DNA of 64,000 bases from Prodigiosinella confusarubida (GTDB taxonomy: Bacteria > Pseudomonadota > Gammaproteobacteria > Enterobacterales > Enterobacteriaceae). The stretch spans positions 3,038,001 through 3,102,000 of the forward strand of contig NZ_CP025085.1 of the NCBI RefSeq assembly GCF_002847015.1, given 5' to 3'. The position numbers and the translations under genes are program-made. How positions within the stretch are numbered: position 1 is the first letter of the stretch; each line of letters opens with the position of its first letter. Below are positions 45,275 to 55,278 of the stretch, in pieces. Below the pieces are notes generated by a model. That model was not told the origin of the DNA. It saw only the letters and a program-made list of their open reading frames with translations, and ran no database searches.

Positions 45275-45910
45275 TCAGAACTTGTAACCTACGGCAAACA
45301 TAAATAACCAGGGATCAAGACGAGTGCTGACAGTTTGATCTTGACCGCCTGACTTGAATTTCACATCAGTGCTGATATCCATCCACCAGAGAGACATATT
45401 CAGTAACCAGTTTTTATTCAGGTTATAATCCAACCCGGCCTGGGCGGCTATCCCCCAGGAGTCAGTGAAACTTAAATCACTTAAACCCGCGTTTGTACCC
45501 GTATCATTGAATTTTTCATCAAAGAAAGTCGTATAGTTCACACCAACCCCTAAATAAGGGCGCAACTTGTCTTCTTTTTGTCCAAAATAATACTGAGCCA
45601 TTAATGTAGGGGGCAGATGTTTCACTTCCGCGATCGTGCCCATACCATTCAGTCCTACTTTATGCTGGAACGGCGTAGCTGCCAGTAACTCCACACCAAT
45701 ATTATCAGTTGCCATATAAGTGAACGTTAATCCCAATTGAGTATTGTTATCAACGTTAAAAGATCCTAATGACCCCAGCACATTATCTGAACCCTCATTA
45801 GGACGTAAAGTAGCCGTACCTGCACGAACAATGATATCACCCGCTTGATTAGCCTGCGCAAAAGCTGGCATTAACGCTGCTGCCATTAATAATAAAGACG
45901 CCTTTTTCAT
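45275..45910 (-). CDS. ompW: Outer membrane protein OmpW
   Basis: This 211-residue eight-stranded outer membrane barrel has a signal peptide (MKKASLLLMAAALMPAFAQA). The mature start is NQAGDIIVRAGTATLRPNEGS, typical for OmpW, and the protein ends in aromatic Phe (FAVGYKF), the outer-membrane assembly signal. It is thought to pass small hydrophobic molecules. In E. coli it is regulated by FNR, and an exact FNR palindrome lies 146-159 bases upstream of this start. Confidence 0.97.
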   Translation of the reverse strand: MKKASLLLMAAALMPAFAQANQAGDIIVRAGTATLRPNEGSDNVLGSLGSFNVDNNTQLGLTFTYMATDNIGVELLAATPFQHKVGLNGMGTIAEVKHLPPTLMAQYYFGQKEDKLRPYLGVGVNYTTFFDEKFNDTGTNAGLSDLSFTDSWGIAAQAGLDYNLNKNWLLNMSLWWMDISTDVKFKSGGQDQTVSTRLDPWLFMFAVGYKF

Positions 45911-46055
45911 TACCCACCCCTTTTGTATGGTTTAAAGTCGAGCGCAATATACCCCCGGGTAAGTATTCTTGTTTTAATCCAGATCACATCCTGACATGTT
46001 TCTTGGTAAATTTTTACACACATCAATTTGCTCTAAGTCATTAAAAATACAAGAC

Positions 46056-46069
46056 TTGATCTAAATCAA
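46056..46069. promoter_or_regulatory. FNR-binding palindrome
   Basis: TTGATCTAAATCAA is an exact TTGAT-N4-ATCAA match. It lies between ompW (divergent, start 45910) and the YkgJ-like gene (start 46193), 124 bases from the latter. It could control either or both in response to oxygen loss. Confidence 0.85.
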
Positions 46070-46192
46070 AAATCGACCTTAAGGCATAAAAACGGCATTG
46101 AAATAAAAACTGTCACAGGATTCATTTAGGCGTAAATTTCTTCTTCTACTGCGCATGATTCAATACTGACGAAAGTCGGCGGGATAATCAGA

Positions 46193-46555
46193 ATGAGTGA
46201 ATACATCAGCCCCTGTATGCAATGCGGTGCTTGCTGTAGTTATTTTCGCGTTTCTTTCTATTGGGCCGAAGCTGATGACGGTGTGGGCGCCGTTCCTGTC
46301 TCGCTAACGGTACCTATATCTCCTTTTCTGCGTTGCATGCAGGGAACAAACCGTAAATCGCCTCGTTGTTGTGCATTAGACGGTGAAATTGGTATTGCGG
46401 TCCGGTGCCGAATTTACGCCAATCGACCTTCCACCTGCCACGAATTTTCTCCGTCAGGAGAAAATAGCCAGATAAACGAAGCTTGCGATCGTGCCCGCGC
46501 CTATTACGGACTTCCTGCGCTTATAGCAACCAGAGTGATTAAACTTAAGGATTGA
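46193..46555 (+). CDS. YkgJ-family cysteine cluster protein
   Basis: This 120-residue protein belongs to the CxxCxxCC family thought to bind zinc or an iron-sulphur cluster. It has CMQCGACC near the N-terminus, the family-typical [14 protein letters not shown], then [13 protein letters not shown], and [14 protein letters not shown] with the later [13 protein letters not shown]. It is close to E. coli YkgJ. Biological role is unknown. It is divergent from ompW, with an FNR site between them. Confidence 0.9.
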   Translation: MSEYISPCMQCGACCSYFRVSFYWAEADDGVGAVPVSLTVPISPFLRCMQGTNRKSPRCCALDGEIGIAVRCRIYANRPSTCHEFSPSGENSQINEACDRARAYYGLPALIATRVIKLKD

Positions 46556-46671
46556 AGTTCGGAACAAAAAGAAACAGATAATCGTGATTACTGTCGGGGT
46601 GCCACTGTCTAGCGTAACGAGTTACAATCAGCCACCAAGTTAGATTGATAACCTTTTGCCAAGGAGTTTTC

Positions 46672-47424
46672 ATGCCTATCACGGCCAGTACGTTGTACCG
46701 TGACACGATGTATTTTGCGCGTAACCAGTTTGCCAGCATTCTGATGTTGGCACTGTCGGCAGCGTTGATTACTGTCGTTATCAACCATGTTTTTACACCA
46801 GATAGCGACCAACTACAGCTACTGAACAGCGACAGCCTTAACCTCTCTTCTGTCAACCAGCCGGGATTGAGCGAGCTCATTCAGCAAATGACGCCAGAAC
46901 AACAACTCGTCTTGTTAAAAGCGTCAGCGGCAGGGACATTTGCATCACTTGTCGGTAATGCATTGCTTACGGGTGGAGTGCTGATGTTGATCCAGATGGT
47001 ATCCGCCGGTGCCCGCACCAGCGCCTTGCGAGCAATCGGCGCGGCGGCACCATTATTGCCAAAACTGTTACTACTGCTCCTGATATGCACCTTGCTTATC
47101 CAGGTCGGTGTATTGCTGGTAATCGTACCGGGCATATTATTGGCAATTGCATTGAGTTTATCGCCCATCATAGCCATTAGTGAAAAGCGCGGGATTCTCT
47201 TCTCCATGCGCGCCAGTAGCAAACTGGCCTTTGCCAATTTACGGATTACCGCACCGGCGGTTATGTTATGGCTTATCGTCAAAGTTATTCTTTTACTATT
47301 GGTTGCTAAAATGCCGATGGTTTCACCGACTGCATTGGCAGTGATAATAAATGGTGCCAGCAACTTTATTTCCGCGCTGTTACTGATTTATCTGTTCCGT
47401 CTGTATATGCTCTTACGCGCCTGA
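46672..47424 (+). CDS. yciC: YciC family inner-membrane protein (UPF0259)
   Basis: This 250-residue protein has about six membrane helices and the YciC start [20 protein letters not shown] at 46672, with AAGGAG nine bases upstream. Conserved segments include [11 protein letters not shown] and the repeated leucine-rich helices near 125 and 205. The role is unknown; E. coli YciC is linked to envelope integrity with YciB in some work, which I cannot verify from sequence. An in-frame ATG at 46645 would lack a ribosome site. Confidence 0.93.
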   Translation: MPITASTLYRDTMYFARNQFASILMLALSAALITVVINHVFTPDSDQLQLLNSDSLNLSSVNQPGLSELIQQMTPEQQLVLLKASAAGTFASLVGNALLTGGVLMLIQMVSAGARTSALRAIGAAAPLLPKLLLLLLICTLLIQVGVLLVIVPGILLAIALSLSPIIAISEKRGILFSMRASSKLAFANLRITAPAVMLWLIVKVILLLLVAKMPMVSPTALAVIINGASNFISALLLIYLFRLYMLLRA

Positions 47425-47552
47425 CATCCAAGGTGCTACTATTCAAGTGGCACCAGCCTCTGGCTTTACCGGTGGTGATGTGACAGTATGACTTCCGATA
47501 GAGCCATAAGATGGTCTATCGCCAATACAAGGTTAAGCGACGGATTACCACA

Positions 47553-48116
47553 ATGAAGCAACTTCTTGATTTTATCCCCCTTATTGTTTTTTTTACTTTT
47601 TATAAGCTTTACGACATCTATGTTGCCTCCGGCGCATTGATCGCCGCTACGGCCGCATCACTGCTCATCAGTTGGTTTATCTATCGCAAAATTGAAAAAA
47701 TGATGCTGATTACCTTCGTTATGGTTGTCATATTTGGTTCCCTGACGCTGATATTTCATAACGACCAGTTCATAAAATGGAAAGTCACTTTTATTTATAC
47801 CCTGTTTGCAGCTGTGTTATTAGTAAGTCAGTTTGTCATGAAGAGACCTATTATCCAGCAGATGCTAGGCAAGGACATCACTCTGCCACAGCAGATATGG
47901 GCAAAACTTAACGTCTCATGGGCGCTCTTTTTCATTATCTGTGGCCTGGCAAATATTTATATTGCCTTCTGGATGCCGCAAAGTGTTTGGGTTAATTTCA
48001 AGGTGTTTGGATTAACCGGTCTTACGCTGGTATTTACCTTACTGTGTGGGCTCTACATTTATCGCCATCTATCGATTGAACCGGGAAAGCCGGAACATGA
48101 TGAACGCGATACCTAA
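47553..48116 (+). CDS. yciB: Inner-membrane septation-like protein YciB (IspZ/IspA family)
   Basis: This 187-residue protein with five membrane helices has the family start [21 protein letters not shown], and the motif [17 protein letters not shown], then [24 protein letters not shown]. It is related to intracellular septation protein A and to E. coli YciB, which takes part in envelope synthesis and division with ZipA. The ATG at 47553 is chosen since it matches E. coli; 47511 would add 14 basic residues. yciA follows after about 50 bases. Confidence 0.95.
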   Translation: MKQLLDFIPLIVFFTFYKLYDIYVASGALIAATAASLLISWFIYRKIEKMMLITFVMVVIFGSLTLIFHNDQFIKWKVTFIYTLFAAVLLVSQFVMKRPIIQQMLGKDITLPQQIWAKLNVSWALFFIICGLANIYIAFWMPQSVWVNFKVFGLTGLTLVFTLLCGLYIYRHLSIEPGKPEHDERDT

Positions 48117-48169
48117 TTTGACGCTTAAACACGCATTCATATTACTCACACTTTTTAGTTGATACTACG

Positions 48170-48598
48170 ATGAACAAACAAGACGTAATACTACCCCATG
48201 GTGAATTGGTACTCCGAACACTGGCGATGCCTGCGGATACCAATGCTAACGGTGATATTTTTGGTGGCTGGTTAATGTCCCAGATGGATATTGGCGGCGC
48301 GATTCTGGCTAAGGAAATCGCGGAAGGTCGAGTGGTTACCGTTCGTGTAGACGGTATGACCTTTCTCAAATCAGTGGCTGTCGGCGACGTAGTTTGCTGT
48401 TATGCCCTTTGTACCCGTACTGGTCGCAGTTCAATCACCATCAATGTTGAAGTGTGGGTGAAGAAAGTCTCTTCCGAACCCATTGGACAACGTTATCGAG
48501 CCACCGAGGCACTGTTTACCTATGTAGCGGTTGACGATGACGGAAGACCACGGGAATTACCCTCTGGAAAGAGCCATTTTACGCTAGATAAGGGATGA
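48170..48598 (+). CDS. yciA: Acyl-CoA thioesterase YciA
   Basis: This 142-residue hotdog-fold thioesterase hydrolyses a range of acyl-CoAs. The active-site signature is ANGDIFGGWLMSQMDIGGAI near residue 24 with the conserved Asn, Asp and Gly, then VTVRVDGMTFLKSVAVGDVVC. It is ten residues longer than the E. coli protein (132). Transcription ends near the 163-base palindromic element that begins 26 bases after its stop. Confidence 0.96.
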   Translation: MNKQDVILPHGELVLRTLAMPADTNANGDIFGGWLMSQMDIGGAILAKEIAEGRVVTVRVDGMTFLKSVAVGDVVCCYALCTRTGRSSITINVEVWVKKVSSEPIGQRYRATEALFTYVAVDDDGRPRELPSGKSHFTLDKG

Positions 48599-48623
48599 TA
48601 TCCCGGCTCAATGATAGCGCCTA

Positions 48624-48786
48624 AGTTTGATGACAACGTCTCTATAGCGGCGATAATGAGAAGATCGTAAAGACGCTGCAAGTATCTCCCTGTAAGCTCA
48701 AGCCGCGCCATCCCTGGCGCGGATGCTTTACTCTTCTTCCTCATTATCACCGTTCTGACGCTATACGTAGGTTTGTCAACGGTCTG
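48624..48786 (+). repeat. 163-bp palindromic dispersed element, copy 1
   Basis: The element has imperfect terminal inverted repeats (with shared TATAGCG and GATAATGAG blocks) and a central perfect hairpin CCGCGCCA/TGGCGCGG with loop TCCC (48692-48711). Its reverse complement is found at 60786-60948 with three mismatches in 163 bases. It has no coding potential and looks like a small non-autonomous transposable or REP-type element. It sits between the convergent yciA and tonB genes, where it may act as a bidirectional terminator. Confidence 0.9.
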
Positions 48787-48811
48787 GCCTAATATCCCGA
48801 TATTGAGGCAA

Positions 48812-49540
48812 TCACTCCATCGCCGCCCCACCATTAATTTTGAACATAATGGTCACCACCAAATCCTTGGCTGGCTTATTCTCTTCATAACGCCATTTAC
48901 GCATCGCTTGTTTGATAGCACGCTCAAACATATTTTTAGGTTCAGCCGATAACACGCGCACATTATCCACTCTGCCGGATGCATTAACGTCAAATTGCAA
49001 CTTAACTCGCCCTTCAATGCGCAAGGCAAAAGCACGCTCCGGATATTCCGGCTGCGTACGACTGAGCGGCCGAGGACCGGACGATGGCACGTTAACGGTT
49101 GGAGACTGCCTAACTGGCGCCGTGTTTACCGACAGTAACGGCTCATCACTGGTGAGATGTGACGGTGGCTGTTTCTCTACAGCGCGCTGGCGAATAGGCG
49201 GTTTGGATGGTTTGACTTTCTTCACCGGTCTTGGTTTTGGTTTTGGCTTGGGCTCAGGCAATGGAACCGGAACCGGCTCAGGTACGGGTTTTGGCTGTAG
49301 TTCAGGTTCATGCATTGGCTCCGAAGGTGACGTTTCTTTGGGCCGTGGCGCCGGGGCAGCCTCCAGTACAGCGGGATTAACCATCACCACACTGATGGGT
49401 TGCGATTCCGTTGGTAAGGTTGTTGTGGGATTATTCAGGGATGCGTACAGCAGTCCGGCAATCACTAGACAATGAAAGCCAACTGAAAGAATGAAAGGCC
49501 ATGAGAATCGACGAGCAAGGAAAAACTTTTTTTGCGGCAT
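48812..49540 (-). CDS. tonB: Energy transducer TonB
   Basis: This protein links the proton-motive force of ExbB/ExbD to outer-membrane receptors for iron siderophores and cobalamin. The 242-residue protein starts MPQKKFFLARRFSWP at 49540; a membrane anchor follows with the conserved Ser-x3-His pair (LSVGFHCLVIAGLLYAS). Residues about 80-130 are proline- and lysine-rich (EPKPKPKPRPVKKVKP), spanning the periplasm. The C-terminal domain YPERAFALRIEGRVKLQFDV and KWRYEENKPAKDLVVTIMFK contacts TonB boxes. An upstream ATG at 49588 lies inside the probable Fur site. It is divergent from yciI. Confidence 0.96.
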   Translation of the reverse strand: MPQKKFFLARRFSWPFILSVGFHCLVIAGLLYASLNNPTTTLPTESQPISVVMVNPAVLEAAPAPRPKETSPSEPMHEPELQPKPVPEPVPVPLPEPKPKPKPRPVKKVKPSKPPIRQRAVEKQPPSHLTSDEPLLSVNTAPVRQSPTVNVPSSGPRPLSRTQPEYPERAFALRIEGRVKLQFDVNASGRVDNVRVLSAEPKNMFERAIKQAMRKWRYEENKPAKDLVVTIMFKINGGAAME

Positions 49541-49577
49541 AGTATTACATTGTCCTCTTAGGACTCCGATTTTAAAT

Positions 49578-49596
49578 GCAAATAGCAATCATATTC
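49578..49596. promoter_or_regulatory. Probable Fur box at tonB
   Basis: GCAAATAGCAATCATATTC agrees with the 19-base Fur consensus at 12 positions, mostly in the right half. It lies 38-56 bases upstream of the tonB start. tonB is Fur-regulated in E. coli, which supports the reading. Confidence 0.6.
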
Positions 49597-49771
49597 AATA
49601 CCGTTAGACTACATTGTTAAAAACCGGTGATTAAGATGGATATTCAGCTACAGCGTCAATCAGTTTCCCTTTTACAGACATTCCCTATGCTAGAATCTCC
49701 GTTCTGAAACGTTATCTCAAAACATCTCCCGCTATCACTCGGCATAGCGATGACTACTGAGGGCTACTTTA

Positions 49772-50068
49772 ATGCTTTATCTTATTTACGCTACTGACAC
49801 ACCTGATGCCTTACCGCAACGTCTGGCTGCCCGACCAGATCATCTGGCCCGACTGCAAACACTGCGAGATCAGGGCCGTCTTTTAACCGCTGGGCCGCTC
49901 CCCGCCGTTGACAGTGAAGACCCCGGCACAGCCGGTTTTACCGGTTCGGTTATCATCGCTGAATTTGACTCCCTGCATGAGGCCGAACTCTGGGCAGAGG
50001 CCGACCCTTACACCGCAGCAGGCGTCTATAGCAGCGTCACGGTGAAACCGTTCAAGAAAGTCTTTTAA
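49772..50068 (+). CDS. yciI: YciI family protein
   Basis: This 98-residue protein has the YciI ferredoxin-like fold with a putative His/Asp active site (RPDHLARL near residue 24 and [13 protein letters not shown]). It is close to E. coli YciI along the whole length, including the end [12 protein letters not shown]. The reaction is unknown. It is divergent from tonB. In E. coli the next gene is kch/yciY/cls; here a chemoreceptor gene follows. Confidence 0.95.
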   Translation: MLYLIYATDTPDALPQRLAARPDHLARLQTLRDQGRLLTAGPLPAVDSEDPGTAGFTGSVIIAEFDSLHEAELWAEADPYTAAGVYSSVTVKPFKKVF

Positions 50069-50198
50069 TTCTAAAATGATGGAGATCAATAGCAGTATCA
50101 ATAAGTCAGATCTCCATTCCTTCGACTATTATCTGAAATATTTTAGTCATTTAACGATGATATTTTGACGACTCTTAATCTGTAGAGAGTCAAAATAT

Positions 50199-51866
50199 AT
50201 GTTAATGTCCACAACATCACAAACCAGGAAATGGCGCAGACTCCATCAATATCGGCTGAGTTTCCTTTCCGGTTTGTTGTTGATTATCGGGTTATTCTCT
50301 TTACTGCAAATTTTTTCAGTCGGGATTATCTCAAAAACCATGACTCAGGTACGGCTAGATAGCGCCGCCAATGAAACATTACGACAGCAACAAGCATTAA
50401 TGGATCAATCCCGCATGGAGATCATGAATGCCAGTGACAAACTGAATCGCGCAGGCATCTATTTGATGGTTGATAAAGAAACAGGCTCTGTCGGCAGCTG
50501 GCACAGCCTGATGAGTGAGGCAGAAACGTCTTTACAACAAGCCGAGAAACATTATCAACAACTCAATACCCGCACCGCAGCACAGAAAGATCCAGCCTTT
50601 GCCGCGTTGAAAGTCAGTTACCAACAACTCTATGCCGGTCTGCGAGAAGTGGCGGAAAGCATTAAAAAAAGCAATCAGATTGATATTTTCTTCTCCGTCC
50701 CTATTCAGGCTTACCAAAACGACTTCACCAAAAAGTACTCTCGTTATCTACAGGACAATGACACTCGACAAAAGCAACACAGTCAGAAATTACTTAACAA
50801 TCTGGATGAAGCGCATACCATTTTCATCATCGTGCTGGGGTTATTAATGATGGTATCCGCCATGGTATGGGCAGGCGTTAGTAAAACCATTATTCGCCCC
50901 TTGAAGCGTATTACCGATCATTTGCAATTAATTGCCGCAGGTGATCTCTCTCATACGATAAAAACTGAAAAACGCGCCACCCGTGAAATATCCCAATTAA
51001 ATGACAGTGTGATCCAAATGCAAAGCGGATTGGTTGACCTGGTAAATCAGGTTCGCCAAGGCATCGAAAATATGGTGGTACAGCTTGATCATGTCACCAA
51101 TGATAACCAGACGCTATCGACTCAAGCTAACCGTCAGTCACTGGAGCTAAAAGCCACCACTGAGCATATTATCCAGCTCAGTCAGCATTTGGAGCAGAAT
51201 TCACATCATACTCAGCAGGCCAGTCACCATGCAGAAGAAACCAGCCACATCGCTGAGCGTGGCGAAAACATGATGAATGATGTCAAAAGCGCCATGTTGA
51301 ATATTTCCGGGCGCACCAAGGAGATGACGGAAGTTATCAGTATGATTGAAAATGTTGCGTTTCAGACGCACATTTTGTCGTTGAACGCCGCCATTGAAGC
51401 TGCCCGCGCCGGTGATATGGGGCGGGGATTTTCCGTTGTTGCGCGGGAAGTGGGAACACTAGCGGCACAGAGCAGCAACTCTGCACAAAACATTAATGTC
51501 CTGATTCGTGAATCCGATGACAGTGTAACCACCGGCGCACAATTGGTAACCCGTTTGAATGACAGTTTGCAGGAGATCATTCGGGCAGCTAAAGAGACAT
51601 GCACATTCCTGAACGACATTGCCACTATTTCACTGCAACAAAACCAGAGTATCCACGAAGTCACCAACCGAATCAGTACGCTTAACGATACGGTCCGGCA
51701 AAATGCCGGGCAGGTAGCAGCATCGGCTCAAACTTGCACATCATTACTGGAACAAGCGGAACAACTAACCGCTTCGGTCTCTCTGTTTTCATTACCCCGA
51801 CCGGCTGATCCCGCGCCACATGGTGCCGCAGCAGCAGCAGCATCAATGATACCGGTATTATCCTAG
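50199..51866 (+). CDS. Methyl-accepting chemotaxis protein
   Basis: This 555-residue chemoreceptor has a first membrane helix at about residues 22-44, a periplasmic helical sensor domain of the Tar/Tsr four-helix type to about 205, a second membrane helix to about 228, then a HAMP domain (PLKRITDHLQLIAAGDLSHT) and a cytoplasmic signalling domain. The hairpin tip reads AFQTHILSLNAAIEAARAGD followed by MGRGFSVVAREVGTLA. Against the usual tip, Asn is His in FQTNIL, Glu/Gln is Asp/Met, and the Arg of EVRxLA is Gly. There is no NWETF-type CheR/CheB tether at the C-terminus; the protein ends in an alanine run written as (GCA)n. The ligand is unknown. It lies between yciI and yciY, an insertion relative to E. 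coli. Confidence 0.93.
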   Translation: MLMSTTSQTRKWRRLHQYRLSFLSGLLLIIGLFSLLQIFSVGIISKTMTQVRLDSAANETLRQQQALMDQSRMEIMNASDKLNRAGIYLMVDKETGSVGSWHSLMSEAETSLQQAEKHYQQLNTRTAAQKDPAFAALKVSYQQLYAGLREVAESIKKSNQIDIFFSVPIQAYQNDFTKKYSRYLQDNDTRQKQHSQKLLNNLDEAHTIFIIVLGLLMMVSAMVWAGVSKTIIRPLKRITDHLQLIAAGDLSHTIKTEKRATREISQLNDSVIQMQSGLVDLVNQVRQGIENMVVQLDHVTNDNQTLSTQANRQSLELKATTEHIIQLSQHLEQNSHHTQQASHHAEETSHIAERGENMMNDVKSAMLNISGRTKEMTEVISMIENVAFQTHILSLNAAIEAARAGDMGRGFSVVAREVGTLAAQSSNSAQNINVLIRESDDSVTTGAQLVTRLNDSLQEIIRAAKETCTFLNDIATISLQQNQSIHEVTNRISTLNDTVRQNAGQVAASAQTCTSLLEQAEQLTASVSLFSLPRPADPAPHGAAAAAASMIPVLS

Positions 51867-51958
51867 CGTCAGGACACCACTAACATTTCTATTCGGGACG
51901 ATAGCTCTGCGCCAAGGATGGTGCAACATCAAACAGAGCGCATCAGACAGTATCGGTT

Positions 51959-52135
51959 TTACCATTCATACGCTACCGCATACAGTAAAGCTCGGCGCTG
52001 GTGTTTCTGCTGTAGGTAACGAGCATAGCGAATATGACAATAGCTGCGAGACTGGGCTTCAAGCCAACGGCTGCGGCGGCGTTGTATCTGACGCTGCATT
52101 CTCCAGCGACTGACTTCATTCCGACTGCGTTTCAT
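51959..52135 (-). CDS. yciY: Small basic protein YciY
   Basis: This 58-residue protein was found by reading the minus strand upstream of clsA. It starts MKRSRNEVSRWRMQRQIQRR, continues RSRWLEAQSRSY, and is close to E. coli YciY (57 residues), with the same RSR-x-EV-x-RWRMQRQ opening. It is strongly basic (Arg-rich) with no membrane segment; the role is unknown. A weak AAGAG site lies about ten bases upstream of the ATG. It is divergent from clsA, the same position as in E. coli, which strengthens the call. Confidence 0.88.
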   Translation of the reverse strand: MKRSRNEVSRWRMQRQIQRRRSRWLEAQSRSYCHIRYARYLQQKHQRRALLYAVAYEW

Positions 52136-52343
52136 AGCATGACTCTTTTTATCAAGTGATGATTTTTTTCGGGGAACGTGCGGCGCACATTATAGTCTCT
52201 TCAATTAATGCGCCAAGCCCTGTTTGAAATTTAGTGTGGTGTAATGCGCTATTTTATTCAGACTAAAGGAATTTCCCCTTTACGCAAACTATGCGTACAC
52301 TCTGAAGACATACACTTGCCAAAAGGAATGATGTCTCTTAATC

Positions 52344-53804
52344 ATGACAACATTTTATACCATGCTTAGTGGAGTAATTGTTTTCGGTTACTGGCTACTG
52401 ATTGCAGGTGTCACGCTGCGGATTCTGATGAAACGGCGTGCAGTTCCCTCAGCCATGGCCTGGCTGCTGGTGATTTATATCCTTCCACTGGTAGGTATTG
52501 TGGCCTATCTATCTTTTGGTGAACTCCATTTAGGAAAGCGTCGGGCCGAACGAGCGAGCAAAATGTGGCCGTCAACCGCAAAATGGCTGCGTGAACTCAA
52601 AGAATATCACCATATATTTGCGACTGAAAACAGTGTGGTTGCCAGCGCACTATTTCAACTTTGCGAGCACCGTCAGGGTATCGGCAGCGTAAAAGGGAAT
52701 CAACTTCAACTGCTAACCTCGTTCGACGACACAATCAAGTCACTGGTTCGCGATATTGAACTGGCTCGTAGCAATATTGAGATCGTATTTTACATCTGGC
52801 AACAGGGCGGATTGGTAGAACAAGTGACACAGTCACTTATAGCAGCGGCACAGCGTGGTGTTCACTGTCGAATTTTGTTGGATTCAGCAGGCAGTGTGCA
52901 GTTTTTTCACAGTACCAATCCTGATGAGATGCGAGCCGCCGGTATCGAGGTGGTACAGGCGCTAAAAGTCAACATTCTGCGTGCTTTCCTGCGCCGCATG
53001 GATTTACGTCAGCACCGCAAAGTCATTTTGATTGATAACCGCATTGCTTATACCGGTAGTATGAATATGGTCGATCCACGCTACTTCAAGCAAGATTCAG
53101 GGGTTGGGCAGTGGGTTGATTTAATGGCGCGCGCAGAAGGTCCGGTTACTACCACCATGGGGGTCATTTACAGTTGTGACTGGGAGATGGAAACCGGAAA
53201 ACGCCTGCTGCCACCGCCACCGGACGCCAACATTATGCCGTTTGAACAAGAAAGTGGTCACACCACCCAGATTATTGCCTCTGGTCCTGGCTACCCGGAA
53301 GAGCTGATTCACCAGGCATTGCTGACATCGGTATACGCAGCCCGCAAACAGTTAATCATGACCACCCCCTACTTCGTGCCAAGCGACGATTTATTGCATG
53401 CCATCTGCACAGCAGCTCAGCGTGGTGTAGATGTCAACATCATTGTACCGGACAAAAATGACTCGGTGATGGTCGGTTGGGCCAGTAAAGCTTTCTTTAG
53501 CGAACTACTGGCCTCCGGAGTAAAAATCCATCAATTTAAAGGCGGTTTGTTACATACCAAGAGTGTGCTTGTCGATGGACAGCTAAGCCTGGTTGGTACT
53601 GCGAATCTGGATATGCGCAGTTTGTGGTTGAATTTTGAAATTACACTGGTCATTGATGATGAAGGGTTTGGGAGTGATCTTGCCTGTGTGCAGGAGGATT
53701 ATATCGCCCGGTCTCAACGATTAAATATCGATGTGTGGCAAAAACGTCCTTATTGGCAGCGGATTGTTGAGCGTTTATTCTATTTTTTCAGTCCACTGCT
53801 ATAA
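52344..53804 (+). CDS. clsA: Cardiolipin synthase A
   Basis: This 486-residue membrane enzyme joins two phosphatidylglycerols into cardiolipin and glycerol; the length equals E. coli ClsA. Two N-terminal membrane helices ([20 protein letters not shown] and [20 protein letters not shown]) precede two phospholipase-D motifs, [16 protein letters not shown] near residue 223 and [20 protein letters not shown] near 404. yciU follows after 55 bases. Confidence 0.97.
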   Translation: MTTFYTMLSGVIVFGYWLLIAGVTLRILMKRRAVPSAMAWLLVIYILPLVGIVAYLSFGELHLGKRRAERASKMWPSTAKWLRELKEYHHIFATENSVVASALFQLCEHRQGIGSVKGNQLQLLTSFDDTIKSLVRDIELARSNIEIVFYIWQQGGLVEQVTQSLIAAAQRGVHCRILLDSAGSVQFFHSTNPDEMRAAGIEVVQALKVNILRAFLRRMDLRQHRKVILIDNRIAYTGSMNMVDPRYFKQDSGVGQWVDLMARAEGPVTTTMGVIYSCDWEMETGKRLLPPPPDANIMPFEQESGHTTQIIASGPGYPEELIHQALLTSVYAARKQLIMTTPYFVPSDDLLHAICTAAQRGVDVNIIVPDKNDSVMVGWASKAFFSELLASGVKIHQFKGGLLHTKSVLVDGQLSLVGTANLDMRSLWLNFEITLVIDDEGFGSDLACVQEDYIARSQRLNIDVWQKRPYWQRIVERLFYFFSPLL

Positions 53805-53859
53805 CTGGGCTCTGCCCCCGTGTTCTAATAGTCTCATTATATTTTCACAGGAATGTTGT

Positions 53860-54183
53860 ATGGATTTAAATAATCGTCTGACCGAAGATGAAACCCTGGA
53901 ACAGGCTTACGATATTTTTCTGGAACTGGCGCCAGAAAACCTGGACCCGGCAGATATTTTGCTGTTCAACCTTCAGTTTGAAGAGCGCGGCGGTGCCGAG
54001 TTATTTGATCCGGCAGAAGATTGGCTGGAGCATGTGGATTTCGATCTGAATCCTGATTTTTTTGCCGAAGTCATTATTGGCCTGGCAGAACATGACGGTG
54101 AAGATATTAATGATATTTTTGCCCGCGTTCTGATTTGCCGAGAAAAAGACCATAAGCTTTGCCATATTCTATGGAAAGAGTAA
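53860..54183 (+). CDS. yciU: YciU family protein (UPF0263)
   Basis: This 107-residue very acidic cytoplasmic protein starts [20 protein letters not shown] at 53860 and contains [20 protein letters not shown] and [20 protein letters not shown]. It matches E. coli YciU (109), a small acidic protein sometimes described as a DNA mimic like HI1450. The ATG is used because upstream in-frame sequence overlaps clsA and is not conserved. It follows clsA in the same orientation. Confidence 0.95.
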   Translation: MDLNNRLTEDETLEQAYDIFLELAPENLDPADILLFNLQFEERGGAELFDPAEDWLEHVDFDLNPDFFAEVIIGLAEHDGEDINDIFARVLICREKDHKLCHILWKE

Positions 54184-54242
54184 TCCAGGTAAATAATCAT
54201 TCATATAAGCGTTGAAAACGATTGCACTGTTCTTGAAAGTCG

Positions 54243-54272
54243 AGCCGGGATTATCCCGACCCGGCTTATTTC
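54243..54272. terminator. Bidirectional terminator between yciU and oppF
   Basis: AGCCGGG (54243-54249) and CCCGGCT (54260-54266) form a seven-base GC-rich stem; TATTTC follows on the plus strand. It starts five bases after the oppF stop on the minus strand, so it is shared by the two convergent units. Confidence 0.8.
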
Positions 54273-55278
54273 ATTGTGGCAGAGGGTCGACTTTCAAACA
54301 TGAAACCGCATGGCGAAAACTACCCTCCAGCACGGGGCGTGTTTTAACACACTCCGGTCCGGCAATCGGGCAGCGGGTACAGAACACACATCCAGTCGGT
54401 GGGTTAATGGGTGAAGGAAGGTCACCTTCCAGCAACTGAATCTGCTTATTCCGCTCTTTATCCGGATCTGGAATCGGTACCGCCGACATTAACGCCCGAG
54501 TGTAAGGGTGCAGTGGATTATGGTACAGCTCATCATAAGTGCCCAGTTCTACCGCATGGCCCAGATACATGACCAACACCCGGTCAGAGATATGTTTAAC
54601 CACAGATAAATCATGCGCAATAAAGATCAATGATAATCCCATTTCACGCTGCAACTGCTGCAACAGATTCACTACCTGTGCCTGAATTGATACGTCCAGC
54701 GCCGACACGGGTTCGTCGCAAATGATCAGTTTTGGCTCCAGAATCAGCGCTCGGGCGATCCCGATTCGCTGACACTGTCCACCGGAAAACTCATGCGGAT
54801 AACGGTTGATCAGGTTTGGCAACAACCCCACTTTCATCATTATCGTCTTAACCCGATCCTTGACGTTCTGGCGGGATAACTTCGGATGATAGGTACGCAG
54901 TGGTTCAGCAATAATTTCCCCGATGGTCATCCGTGGGTTCAGCGAAGCCAGCGGATCCTGAAATATCATCTGGATATCGTTGCGCACTTCCCGCCACTGT
55001 GTATTTCCCATCCCCAATAAATCGTTACCCATCCAGGTAATACTGCCACCGGTGGCTTTCACCAGACCGATAATGGCGCGGGCCAGTGTGGATTTGCCAC
55101 AACCGGACTCTCCAACGATCCCCAGCGTTTCACCTTGATACAATCGCAGAGTGACGCCATCGACTGCTTTCAAGCGCATTGGCGGCTGCCAGAACCACTG
55201 CTTTTCATCCCGGACATCAAAATGAACTTTCAGCTCGTCCACTTCAAGCAGGATTTTTTTATCGTCCATCAGGCTCAT
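54271..55278 (-). CDS. oppF: Oligopeptide ABC transporter ATP-binding protein OppF
   Basis: This 335-residue ABC ATPase of the oligopeptide importer has Walker [18 protein letters not shown] near residue 52, the signature [20 protein letters not shown] and Walker [13 protein letters not shown]. The C-terminal regulatory extension has [14 protein letters not shown] with a later Cys, which in relatives can bind an iron-sulphur cluster. It overlaps oppD by four bases and is the last gene of oppABCDF. Confidence 0.97.
   Translation of the reverse strand: MSLMDDKKILLEVDELKVHFDVRDEKQWFWQPPMRLKAVDGVTLRLYQGETLGIVGESGCGKSTLARAIIGLVKATGGSITWMGNDLLGMGNTQWREVRNDIQMIFQDPLASLNPRMTIGEIIAEPLRTYHPKLSRQNVKDRVKTIMMKVGLLPNLINRYPHEFSGGQCQRIGIARALILEPKLIICDEPVSALDVSIQAQVVNLLQQLQREMGLSLIFIAHDLSVVKHISDRVLVMYLGHAVELGTYDELYHNPLHPYTRALMSAVPIPDPDKERNKQIQLLEGDLPSPINPPTGCVFCTRCPIAGPECVKTRPVLEGSFRHAVSCLKVDPLPQ

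Noticed and set aside
48912-49475. 187-codon open frame antisense to tonB
   Set aside because: It is Gly/Ser-rich only because it is the complement of the Pro/Lys-rich TonB spacer.
51826-51843. (GCA)n repeat at the end of the chemoreceptor as a phase-variation switch
   Set aside because: Changes in a three-base unit keep the frame, so it cannot switch the gene off; it only varies the alanine tail.
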